Origin: Ralstonia sp. UBA689
Lineage (GTDB): Bacteria; Pseudomonadota; Gammaproteobacteria; Burkholderiales; Burkholderiaceae
NCBI RefSeq assembly: GCF_002298975.1
Contig: NZ_DBMV01000011.1
Location: 223,255-287,254, forward strand
Direction of reading: 5' to 3'
Length of the DNA stretch: 64,000 bases
The position numbers and the translations under genes are program-made. This document shows positions 19,187-26,900 of this stretch, one piece after another (within the stretch, counting starts at the first letter, position 1; every line of letters begins with the position of its first letter). The notes under the pieces were generated by a model, which had not been told where the DNA came from, made no database searches, and saw only the letters and a program-made list of their open reading frames with translations.

Positions 19187-19483
19187 ATGTCGCACACACA
19201 GCCTCACACGCGCCGCCAGACGCGTGCGCCGCGCGCCTATCGTGACGCACAGCCCCTGCACGTGCAGCGCCGGAGCATACGAGAAGCATGGCGCGCAGAT
19301 GACGAGGATGCCGGCGAGCCGAAGGCGGAATTCGTCAGCGCGCAGACCGTCTTTCTCGTTGCGCGCGGCCTGGCCCTGCTGCTTGCCGCCATTGCCGTGG
19401 GCTTGGGCGGCACGCCCGGTCAGCCGGACACCTCGTCGGCCACGCCCCCACCCCCCACTTCGCCGCACGCGACAACGCGCTGA
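19187..19483 (+). CDS. Small membrane protein, function unknown
   Basis: A 98-residue ORF 11 bases after the permease stop, with the ribosome site GAGGAGGAACGCC. The N-terminal half is basic (RRQTRAPRAYRD), then one helix (TVFLVARGLALLLAAIAVGLGG) and a Pro/Thr tail. It is probably co-transcribed with the permease. No homologue recognised. Confidence 0.55.
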   Translation: MSHTQPHTRRQTRAPRAYRDAQPLHVQRRSIREAWRADDEDAGEPKAEFVSAQTVFLVARGLALLLAAIAVGLGGTPGQPDTSSATPPPPTSPHATTR

Positions 19484-19521
19484 AGGCGCGCTATCATCCG
19501 CCCCCGCAGTACCGACCGAGC

Positions 19522-19558
19522 AAAAGAAAAGCCCGCGGGCCGGGGGGCGGGCGGGCTT
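19522..19558 (-). terminator. Intrinsic terminator, minus strand
   Basis: AAGCCCGC at 19529-19536 pairs with GCGGGCTT at 19551-19558. Read on the minus strand it is followed by TTCTTTTG, which fits a terminator for the membrane-protein gene ending at 19742, about 180 bases away. Confidence 0.5.
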
Positions 19559-19741
19559 AACATCTTCAGCCTTTGACGACGAAAGATGGTCGGGTGTGCT
19601 TTGTGAACGAGCAATGCGCCGGAATTCACAAAGCGAGGCCATTATAAAAAGGTCCCGCCCCCCGCCATACCCCAACGATGGGGGGTTTCCCCATCCCATC
19701 TTTCCATCCGCAGAAGACGCCGAGGGCGAGACCGAACAGCC

Positions 19742-20443
19742 TCAGGCGCGGACGTTCGCTTCCGACATCACACGGATGCTGCGCTCAATGCGGATCTGCA
19801 CGATCAGCATCACCAGCATGATGAATGCCGAGAACAGCGCGGCAATCATGTACAGCGAGATGTAGACGCCCGAGCGCTTGTCGCTGGCATCCATCTTGGC
19901 GGCGCCCTTTTCGCTGGAAATGCGCTCCTTCTCGGCAGCGTAAGCCATGTGGTAATCCGAAAACACCTTGTTGACGACAGCGTAGAACGCGTCGCTCGTC
20001 TTGGCTTGCTTGGCGACGTCGGGGCGGCTGAGCACCTGGTCGAGGTAAGCCGTTTCCGAGGTCAGGAACGGCTCGCCCTGGTCGCTGTCTTCCAGCGCGC
20101 TGGTCACCAATTCATGCAGCTCCGACTTGTCGAACTGGAACGATGCCCCCAGTAGAGCCTTGCCGTGCTTGTTGATCACGTCAGCCAACGCCGTCTCCAG
20201 CTTTGCAGCGCCCGGATGCAGCTTGGCGGCATCGTCGCCGGAGGCCTGTTCGCCGTCATCGAGCTTGAACGCCGAGGCCTTGATGTCGATGGCTTCTGAA
20301 ACGGCCTTCGGCTTGGCGTTGTAGTCGCTCACGGCGCTGAAACCCAACAGCGCCACCCCGATCAGTACAACCGTCGCCAAACCCAGCACCAGAATCCGCA
20401 TCAGTTGCAGATAACCGCTTTCCACCTTATTGAGAACGCTCAT
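19742..20443 (-). CDS. Bitopic membrane protein, function unknown
   Basis: A 233-residue protein with two membrane helices, near 15-36 (MRILVLGLATVVLIGVALLG) and near 195-220 (YMIAALFSAFIMLVMLIVQI), and a periplasmic domain of about 155 charged, mainly helical residues between them. That layout resembles the sensor half of a receptor, but no signalling output domain is present. No family recognised. Confidence 0.65.
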   Translation of the reverse strand: MSVLNKVESGYLQLMRILVLGLATVVLIGVALLGFSAVSDYNAKPKAVSEAIDIKASAFKLDDGEQASGDDAAKLHPGAAKLETALADVINKHGKALLGASFQFDKSELHELVTSALEDSDQGEPFLTSETAYLDQVLSRPDVAKQAKTSDAFYAVVNKVFSDYHMAYAAEKERISSEKGAAKMDASDKRSGVYISLYMIAALFSAFIMLVMLIVQIRIERSIRVMSEANVRA

Positions 20444-20516
20444 TTCGCTGCCTGTGTTGTTATGAAATTGGGGCGGCGATTATTTCAGAACAAGCGCCTT
20501 GTTAGGTTAAGAGAAC

Positions 20517-21023
20517 TTAGCGCGCAAGCGCTGCGTCGAGTGCCTGCGGGGTCAGCAGGCCGCTCGAAGCATGGTGCGCGCCATCCGCACGCAGGATGAT
20601 CGTGCGCGGCATCTCGCCCTGCCAGCCGGGGTCCAGCGCCGCACGCAGGCGCTCCGGTATGGCCTCGGCATTGGCGTACTGCGGCATGCGTGCAAGCCCG
20701 ATCTTGCCATCGCGCGCCAGCGGCGCCAGCGCACGGTTCAGCATCTCGGCCTGCTCGGGGCCGTCCATCGACACCATCACCACGTCCACGTTCTGCTTGG
20801 CCGACCGCCGCCATTGCGCGATGCGAGCGATGTTCTCGCGACAGTAACTGCAATCGAGCGACCAGATTTCGACGATCAGCGGGCGCGCTCGTGGCGTCTG
20901 CAGCAGCGCGGGCACGTCGCGCGCATGAAGCGGCTGGAAGTGCAGCGCCTCAACGGCCTGCGCAACGAGGGCGACAGCGGACAACGCCAGCCCCATCATC
21001 AAAGACTTCAAACTGAACTTCAT
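20517..21023 (-). CDS. Exported thioredoxin-like protein
   Basis: A 168-residue protein with a signal peptide (cleavage near AQAVEA) and a TlpA/ResA-like thioredoxin fold. The active-site motif is CSYC at residues 58-61, in EIWSLDCSYCREN; the cis-proline region is in GEMPRTIILRADG. It should act in the periplasm as a disulphide reductant or metal-delivery protein. It is last in the operon with cruR, the TonB receptor and the BNR protein, and its ATG overlaps the BNR stop by 3 bases (ATGA). In the Bordetella operon headed by CruR the last gene is also a redox protein (PrxGrx), which suggests copper handling here. Confidence 0.8.
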   Translation of the reverse strand: MKFSLKSLMMGLALSAVALVAQAVEALHFQPLHARDVPALLQTPRARPLIVEIWSLDCSYCRENIARIAQWRRSAKQNVDVVMVSMDGPEQAEMLNRALAPLARDGKIGLARMPQYANAEAIPERLRAALDPGWQGEMPRTIILRADGAHHASSGLLTPQALDAALAR

Positions 21024-22285
21024 TCCGATGCCTCCAATGATGGATTGGACGGATTGGCGCTGGCTACATCGATCAACCGATAGCCCTCGGCCTGTGTGCG
21101 CCATGACAGGTAGACATGACCGTCGCGGGCAAGGATTTGCGGGTGATCGCTGCCGCCGTCGGTGCGCGCCAGGCTGACGGGCACAGTCCAATGCGCGCCG
21201 CCATCGACCGATTTGCGCATCAGGATCTGCATGCGGTCGTCGGCAAATTGCTTCCAGACGAGCCACAGCGCGCCGTCGGCCGCCAACAGCGCGGGGTGCG
21301 ATGCCTGCGCACCGGCTTGCGCCGAACCGGCAAACGCCCACGCCCCGCCAATCGGCCTGCCGTCGGCCGAGAGCCGGCTGTAGAACAGTCCAGCCCTGTC
21401 TTGCTGCACAGAGAACCACGCCATGTGCCGCACACCATCAGCCGTCACGGCCAGCGTCGGGCCATGGTGCGGGCACGCCTCGACACGCCATTCAGAGAAC
21501 GTCGCGCGCGTGACAGCCAGCGGCGCGTTATCGACGGGCAGCACTGCCAACGCATGGTCGCGGATCTGCCCGGCAAAGACGTTGCGCCACAACGCAAGCA
21601 TGTGCCCGCTGGCGTCGGTCGCCATTGCGATGCGGCAGCACTCGCAGGTCTGGTCGATGACCTTGCGCTCGGGAGCGAAGGTTGCGCCGCGATCGGTCGA
21701 GACGGTGTAGTACACCGCCGCACCGTCGTACGGTTGCTTGGCAGCCTGTGCGCGCAGCAAGTCGCGCTTGTCAATCCACGAGACAAAGATGCGGCCTGCG
21801 CTGTCCACGGCAATCGAATCGAAGCGATGCGTGATCGGCTGGTTGTCATGATGGAGGTTGATGGGTGCACTCCACGTCTTGCCGCCATCGAGCGAGCGCG
21901 AGAACCGCACGTAGCCCGTGTACGGCGCATCGAGCGGACGCGACCAGCTCACATACAACGCCCCATCCGGGCTGGCGATCACCTTCGGGCGGTTCTCGCC
22001 ATCGGTGTAGATCGGCTCGGGTTGCGGGTTCACGCGCTGGGGCTTGGAGAGCGTCTTGCCCTGGTCGTCGGAAGACGCCACCACCACGTGCTGACCTTCG
22101 GCCCACGACACCCATAGGCGGCCTGCCTTGTCGAACGCCGCCGTGGTGGCAAGCTGGGGCCTGACGGCGGGCTTGGTTGCCATGGCGCCGTGGTCGTGGC
22201 CTTCGTGGGCAACGCTCAACGTCGTTGTCAGGGCCAACAGCAGGCCAGCGGCCAGCTGGGAAATCGAATGGATTACAGACGCCAT
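21020..22285 (-). CDS. Exported BNR/sialidase-like repeat protein in the copper operon
   Basis: A 421-residue exported protein with a predicted beta-propeller fold. Four Asp-box repeats are visible: SDDQGKTLS (72-80), SLDGGKTWSA (131-140), STDRGATF (196-203) and SVDGGAHWT. Two features suggest metal binding: a His cluster HEGHDHG at 27-33 just after the signal peptide, and a CECC cluster at 214-217. The ATG lies inside the last codons of the TonB receptor gene, so translation is probably coupled. Sialidase activity is not implied; a periplasmic copper-binding role is my inference from context. Confidence 0.75.
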   Translation of the reverse strand: MASVIHSISQLAAGLLLALTTTLSVAHEGHDHGAMATKPAVRPQLATTAAFDKAGRLWVSWAEGQHVVVASSDDQGKTLSKPQRVNPQPEPIYTDGENRPKVIASPDGALYVSWSRPLDAPYTGYVRFSRSLDGGKTWSAPINLHHDNQPITHRFDSIAVDSAGRIFVSWIDKRDLLRAQAAKQPYDGAAVYYTVSTDRGATFAPERKVIDQTCECCRIAMATDASGHMLALWRNVFAGQIRDHALAVLPVDNAPLAVTRATFSEWRVEACPHHGPTLAVTADGVRHMAWFSVQQDRAGLFYSRLSADGRPIGGAWAFAGSAQAGAQASHPALLAADGALWLVWKQFADDRMQILMRKSVDGGAHWTVPVSLARTDGGSDHPQILARDGHVYLSWRTQAEGYRLIDVASANPSNPSLEASE

Positions 22286-24594
22286 TTCAGTTGTCCATAG
22301 AAGGTGCGCGACGGATATGGGTGGTAGGCGAAATACCGCCGGTCGGTCAGGTTGTCGATGCCGAGCGCCAGCGTGAAGTGCTTGTCGATGCGATAGCTGG
22401 CTTTGAGGTCCACCGTGAAGAAGCTGCTGGTGCCGCCATAGACATTGGGCAGCACATCGGTGTTGTCGAGCGTTCCGTACTGCCGCCCCGAATAACGCAC
22501 GCCTGCGCCCACCGTCCAATCCGGCGTGGCGTGCCAGCTCGCAAACAGGTTTGCGCGCACGCGCGGCATGCGTGGCCAGGTCTTGTCGACATAGGTGGGG
22601 TTGGCAGCATCGGCCAGCGTCTTCGATTGCGTGAAGGCAACGTTGGCCTCAACGTCCACACCGCGCATCCCCAGATCGCGCGCCACATCCTGCCCGGAAT
22701 ATGCCAGCTCGATACCGCGCGTGCGCACGCGATCGACGTTCTGCACGTTGGTCACGCTGGGCGTGACGGTGATGTTGGTCTGCGTGTAGATGCTGTCGCG
22801 CACGTCGCTCTGGAACAGGCTCGTGCGCAGCACGCCGTAGGGCACGGCCTGCTCGACAGTGAAATCCAGATCGTTGGCGCGCTCGGGCTTGAGGTTGGGG
22901 TCGTTGTTGACGATGGAGTTGCCGCTGATGCTGCCCTGGAACAACTCGGCCACGGTCGGGAAGCGCACCGCGCGCCCGTACGACAGGCGCAGCAGCGTGT
23001 CTTGCGTGGCCTGCCATTGCAGCGCGGCCTTGGGCGAGAAGGCATCTTCCGTACGGCTGGCATAGCCCAGCGTGGTCGAGCCGTTGCCGAGCTGGCCGTT
23101 GTAGGCACGCCAGGTTTCATAACGCAGGCCGAGTGTGGCCAGCCAGCGCGGCGCAAAGGCCCAGGCGTCTTGCAGGAAGACTGCCTGCGTCTGCGTGTCG
23201 CCCTGGTAGCTGGATTTCAGCGTCGACAGTGCCTCTGTCGACCAATTCGTCGCGTTGAAGGTCTGGTTACGCAGGTGGTACTGGTCGACGTGGTAGCCGG
23301 TGGTGAAGGTGTGGCCAAACACCGTGGGTGAGACCGCCTTCAGGTCAAAGTTGGACCAGCCCGTACCGTCGCCGTAGAACACCGTGCCGGGGCCGCTACC
23401 GGCCGCCGTGCTGGAGGCGCGCAGGACGTCGCGCGTGACGTTGTAGGCCGAAGCGTTGGCGTCGATCTTCCAGTCACCAAGCTTGCCCCTCACGCCCAGG
23501 CCGTAGAGCCAGTTCTCCTGGTCGCCGTTCTGCGGGGCGAACGTGTTCGGGGCGATGGTATATGGCGTGCCGTTGATCAGCACGTTGCCGCCGGTGACGA
23601 CGTTGCCGGCGGCGTCACGCAGGAAGCTCTGGGCCTGGTCGTTGTAATGGTTCTCCCAGTGGCCAAGCGTGAGCGACGCTTCCAGGCGGTCGCTGAAAAC
23701 ATAGCCCAGGCGCAGCGTTTCCTGCAGTTGCTGGGTGCGTTCGAGCATCTGCGGCCCGAGGATCACGCGCGGCTGCCCGTTGGGGCCGAGATCCTGCACC
23801 GCACCCGTCACCGGAACCGGCGCACCACCCGGCGTCAACCTGGAATTGGGCGTAGCGTACTGCATCGGCTGGCTGTCGTTCTCCAGCCGGTCGACCGACA
23901 GCGCGTACCAGAACTTACCGATGCGATCGCCCAGCGAAGCGCTCTCGTGGTTGCCCGTGACGTTGCGCGAGAAGCCATACGCATCGCTGTAATGCTGGCG
24001 CATCACCTGGGTCTGCGCGCTGGCCTCGAACGTCTCGGGATTGCGCAGCGTCAGCGCAATCGTCGTGCCCATCGAGTTGCCCGGCAGCAGTGCGGAGAAC
24101 GGCCCGTACAGGATGTCCACGCGCGCCAGATCATCCGGCCCGACCATTGACCAGCGCGGCGGGTAGGTGTAGCTGGAGCCGAGCAGGTTGGAGAGCAGGA
24201 TGCCGTCGGCGTACAGCAGGCCGCGCGCGCTCTGGATCTCGTTGAAATCGCGGCCGGCGAAGATGGAGTTGCGGTCGCCAATGAACCGGCGGCGCACCAT
24301 CACGTTGGGCTGGTACTTGACGGCGTCTTCGGTGGTGACGACGTTACGGTCGGCCAGTTGGTCTGCGGTGACGCTCTGGACCACAGCGGGGGTATTGCGC
24401 GCGAACGGCGTGGGCGCCGCATCGGCGCGCACCAAGGTGGGCGCAAGCTCCTGGGCGATGATTGTGCTGGGAGCCGACGCATTGTCGTCGGCGGCGAATG
24501 TGGACAGCGGTGCAGCCGCGCTCAGGGCGAGCGCGGCACGGCGCACCAGCGTGCGCTTGCGGCTGGCAGCCGCGGCGCGCTTGGGCGATGACAT
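22273..24594 (-). CDS. TonB-dependent outer-membrane receptor, probably for copper
   Basis: A 773-residue receptor: signal sequence, plug domain (about 60-180, with RFIGDRNSIFAGRDFNEIQ and VDILYGPFSALLPGNSMG), then a 22-strand barrel ending in the terminal aromatic pattern TFYGQLKWRL. It moves a ligand across the outer membrane using TonB energy. Sequence alone looks siderophore-type; a copper ligand is inferred from the CruR-type leader ORF upstream and the thioredoxin-like and Cys-rich partners downstream. GGAG lies 9 bases before the ATG. Confidence 0.88.
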   Translation of the reverse strand: MSSPKRAAAASRKRTLVRRAALALSAAAPLSTFAADDNASAPSTIIAQELAPTLVRADAAPTPFARNTPAVVQSVTADQLADRNVVTTEDAVKYQPNVMVRRRFIGDRNSIFAGRDFNEIQSARGLLYADGILLSNLLGSSYTYPPRWSMVGPDDLARVDILYGPFSALLPGNSMGTTIALTLRNPETFEASAQTQVMRQHYSDAYGFSRNVTGNHESASLGDRIGKFWYALSVDRLENDSQPMQYATPNSRLTPGGAPVPVTGAVQDLGPNGQPRVILGPQMLERTQQLQETLRLGYVFSDRLEASLTLGHWENHYNDQAQSFLRDAAGNVVTGGNVLINGTPYTIAPNTFAPQNGDQENWLYGLGVRGKLGDWKIDANASAYNVTRDVLRASSTAAGSGPGTVFYGDGTGWSNFDLKAVSPTVFGHTFTTGYHVDQYHLRNQTFNATNWSTEALSTLKSSYQGDTQTQAVFLQDAWAFAPRWLATLGLRYETWRAYNGQLGNGSTTLGYASRTEDAFSPKAALQWQATQDTLLRLSYGRAVRFPTVAELFQGSISGNSIVNNDPNLKPERANDLDFTVEQAVPYGVLRTSLFQSDVRDSIYTQTNITVTPSVTNVQNVDRVRTRGIELAYSGQDVARDLGMRGVDVEANVAFTQSKTLADAANPTYVDKTWPRMPRVRANLFASWHATPDWTVGAGVRYSGRQYGTLDNTDVLPNVYGGTSSFFTVDLKASYRIDKHFTLALGIDNLTDRRYFAYHPYPSRTFYGQLKWRL

Positions 24595-24678
24595 CGGGAT
24601 GGTCTCCGGGTTGCGATGGCGCCGGCCGTGAGAACAGCCGAGCGCAATAGCGCCGCGAGACTCACTCCCGCAAGCGCA
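24595..24678 (-). promoter_or_regulatory. Predicted Rho-dependent attenuation zone between cruR and the TonB gene
   Basis: By analogy with the Bordetella CruR operon, transcription should terminate in this 84-base spacer when copper is present. No intrinsic terminator is visible in it, which is consistent with Rho. Inference only. Confidence 0.4.
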
Positions 24679-25080
24679 TCAGATCAGCAACGACGAAGAC
24701 ACAGGCGGCGCGCGCGACTCGGCCACGCGCAGCGCGCTGCGCGCATACACCGGCGCCGGGCTGGCCGGCTGCCGCACGCAATAGACGAAATGGGCGGAGG
24801 GAACATCCAGCGCTGGCGGCGAGGCCAGCGCAAACCCGGCGGCAAACCCCGGGCAATACACGCAGTGCGCCACGCTGTGATGGGCAGCCGAATCGTCGGC
24901 GGCGCCATCGCCCGGCAGGTCGACGGCAATCTGCACCGTGCTGCCATGGGGGGCCGTTGCGCTGCACAGGTCGACGGCGAGCGTGCCCGTCTGCGCTGAG
25001 CGAGCAGACGCGAGCACCGGCGACAGTACATTCAGTACGATCGCAAGCCAGACAAGGGAGAGCCAGCGGCGGGAGAACAT
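24679..25080 (-). CDS. cruR: DUF2946 protein, candidate copper-sensing leader ORF (CruR type)
   Basis: A 133-residue DUF2946 protein with a hydrophobic N-terminus, a CVYC motif at residues 73-76 and a RAPP motif at 123-126, seven codons before the stop. In Bordetella pertussis the homologue CruR is a regulatory upstream ORF: the nascent chain senses copper through CXXC, which relieves translation arrest at the C-terminal RAPP and allows Rho-dependent termination before the TonB receptor gene. The same motifs, gene order and spacing (84 bases to the receptor) are seen here. The ATG at 25080 is the likely start; a GTG two codons upstream is also possible. No clear Shine-Dalgarno is seen. Confidence 0.85.
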   Translation of the reverse strand: MFSRRWLSLVWLAIVLNVLSPVLASARSAQTGTLAVDLCSATAPHGSTVQIAVDLPGDGAADDSAAHHSVAHCVYCPGFAAGFALASPPALDVPSAHFVYCVRQPASPAPVYARSALRVAESRAPPVSSSLLI

Positions 25081-25102
25081 GGACACGATGGGAAGCTGCA
25101 GG

Positions 25103-25108
25103 AGTATA
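25103..25108 (-). promoter_or_regulatory. Possible -10 element of the copper operon
   Basis: TATACT read on the minus strand, 22 bases before the cruR ATG. The -35 region is poor. It would give a very short 5' leader. Confidence 0.3.
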
Positions 25109-25183
25109 ACGCCGCACAAAGTTCCACACTTTTGCCGCGACATCCCGTCGCGCAGGGCACATTACCTTGCTATCCGACCGGAA

Positions 25184-25212
25184 TTAGTCTTAATTATTGG
25201 AGTAGCTATAAT
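25184..25212 (+). promoter_or_regulatory. Sigma-70-like promoter of the AAA ATPase gene
   Basis: TTAGTC (25184-25189), a 17-base spacer and TATAAT (25207-25212). It lies in an AT-rich intergenic stretch about 40 bases before the ATG. The palindrome AATTAGTCTTAATT overlaps the -35 element and could be an operator. Confidence 0.55.
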
Positions 25213-25252
25213 TTATACCAAACTCAATAATTCAGTCTAAAACAGGGCTTTC

Positions 25253-26443
25253 ATGGATTCCCGCATCGACTCTGGCGACACCAGCCGCTTCAACTTCCAC
25301 CGCCAGGACCTCGCCCACACGCTGTGCGAGAGCCTGGAGGGCAAGGGCTTGGCCGACGCGCGCTCGGGCCTGTTCCTGGCCGCGCCCCGGCGCACCGGCA
25401 AAAGCACCTTCCTGCGTGAAGACCTGGTGCCGGAAGTCGAGCGCCGCAAGTGGATCTCCATCTACGTTGACCTGTGGGCCGACCGCGCCCGCGACCCCGG
25501 CCTGCTGATCGCCGATGCCATCAAATCCAAGCTGGCCGAGTTCGATGGGCCGATTGCCAAGCTGGCCAAGTCGGCCGGCATGGAGAAGGTCGACGTGCTG
25601 CGCACCTTCACCTTCAACCTCGGCAAGATCGGGCTGCCGCCGGGCATCACGCTGGCCGATGCGCTCGATGTGCTCTATAAGGCGGCACAGCGGCCCGTCG
25701 TGCTGATCATCGATGAGGCGCAGCACGCGCTGTCCACCGAGGCGGGCACCAATGCCATGTTTGCGCTCAAGGCCGCGCGCGACCAGATGAACCAGGGAGT
25801 GGAAGCACCGCGCCTGTTCCTGGTTTTCACGGGCTCCAACCGCGACAAGCTGGCCAACCTGCTGCTCAACCGCACGCAGCCCTTCTTCGGCTCGCGCGTG
25901 ACCAACTTCCCGCTGCTCGGCCGCGCCTACGTGGCGGCCTACACAGCGTGGGTCAACCAGCATCTGGCGCCCGACAATCAGTTCAAGGAAGACGACATGT
26001 TCGCGGCCTTCCAACTGGTTGGGCACCGGCCGGAAATGCTCAAGGGCATCGTCAGCGAGATCGCGCTGGAGCTGGGTGCAGCCGCCAACCTGGGCGAGTT
26101 GCTCAAGCGCGGCGCGCAAGGCTTTCGCGACCGCATCTGGGGTGAGATCGAAAGCGACTACAGCGCGCTGACCGAGATCCAGCGCGCCGTGCTGGCGGTG
26201 CTGATCGAGCGCGGGCCAGGCTATTCGCCGTTCTCGGAAGATTCAATGAAGGCGTATGCCGCACGGCTTGGCCATAGCGACTTTTCTACGGCCACGGTGC
26301 AGGCGGCGCTCGACGCGCTGCGCGACAAGAACCTGATCTGGAAGGAATCGCGTGGCGCGTATGCGCTGGAAGACGAAAGCCTGGCGCTGTGGTTTCGCGA
26401 GACACGTGGCGCGCATGCCGTGCCGCCCAAGCTCGGCGCCTAG
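25253..26443 (+). CDS. AAA-type ATP-binding protein (STAND/archaeal-ATPase-like)
   Basis: A 396-residue ATPase. Walker A is APRRTGKS at 44-51, Walker B is VVLIIDEAQH near 148-157, and a sensor-like LFLVFTGSNRDKL follows near 188. The C-terminal 100 residues look like a winged-helix domain (LTEIQRAVLAVLIERG, VQAALDALRDKNLIWKE). Such single-domain ATPases occur in conflict and stress systems, but no effector partner is next to it. It diverges from the copper operon. Confidence 0.8.
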   Translation: MDSRIDSGDTSRFNFHRQDLAHTLCESLEGKGLADARSGLFLAAPRRTGKSTFLREDLVPEVERRKWISIYVDLWADRARDPGLLIADAIKSKLAEFDGPIAKLAKSAGMEKVDVLRTFTFNLGKIGLPPGITLADALDVLYKAAQRPVVLIIDEAQHALSTEAGTNAMFALKAARDQMNQGVEAPRLFLVFTGSNRDKLANLLLNRTQPFFGSRVTNFPLLGRAYVAAYTAWVNQHLAPDNQFKEDDMFAAFQLVGHRPEMLKGIVSEIALELGAAANLGELLKRGAQGFRDRIWGEIESDYSALTEIQRAVLAVLIERGPGYSPFSEDSMKAYAARLGHSDFSTATVQAALDALRDKNLIWKESRGAYALEDESLALWFRETRGAHAVPPKLGA

Positions 26444-26473
26444 GAGCCGACCCCACGCATGCAGCCTGAGCGC

Positions 26474-26782
26474 TTACCGGCGCGCCGGATCCATAGTGCG
26501 CAGTGCCGCCGCAAACCGCGCATGCACCTCAAGATCGACAGGACGGTACTTGACCGTCATGCTCGCGGGGTGCTTGCCGAGATAGTTGCCGTTCTTCCAA
26601 TCCTTTGAGGGCCGCACCGGCCGGGGTGCAAAGCCGCCGCCGCAGTTCGGGCAAACGTTGCCGAGAAGGGTGTCGACACACGCTGCGCAGAACGTGCATT
26701 CGAACGAGCAGATGCGCGCCTCGGTTGACTCAGGCGGAAGTGCACGATTGCAGTGTTCACAGCTGGGGCGGAGTTCAAGCAT
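26474..26782 (-). CDS. DUF1272 zinc-ribbon protein
   Basis: A 102-residue protein with the DUF1272 cysteine array in its first 55 residues: CEHCNRALPP, CSFECTFCAACVD and CPNCGGGF, enough for two zinc sites. Function unknown. The ATG at 26782 has GAGG before it. The C-terminal 45 residues are not conserved in the family as I know it. Confidence 0.75.
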   Translation of the reverse strand: MLELRPSCEHCNRALPPESTEARICSFECTFCAACVDTLLGNVCPNCGGGFAPRPVRPSKDWKNGNYLGKHPASMTVKYRPVDLEVHARFAAALRTMDPARR

Positions 26783-26900
26783 GGTGGCCTCAAAGGTGGG
26801 CCTGGAGACACCGCCAAGATACTCATGCACCCGAAGTGCCGCCACGCCGTAAACGGACAATCGCGAGCCAAATCCTGCCATCGTGACGACCACGCCCGCG

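Noticed and set aside
22177..23331. 384-residue plus-strand open frame
   Set aside because: Antisense to the TonB receptor; no recognisable domain.
24679..25080. Reading the DUF2946 gene as a plain structural copper protein
   Set aside because: The paired CXXC and C-terminal RAPP motifs and its place ahead of a TonB gene fit a regulatory leader ORF better.
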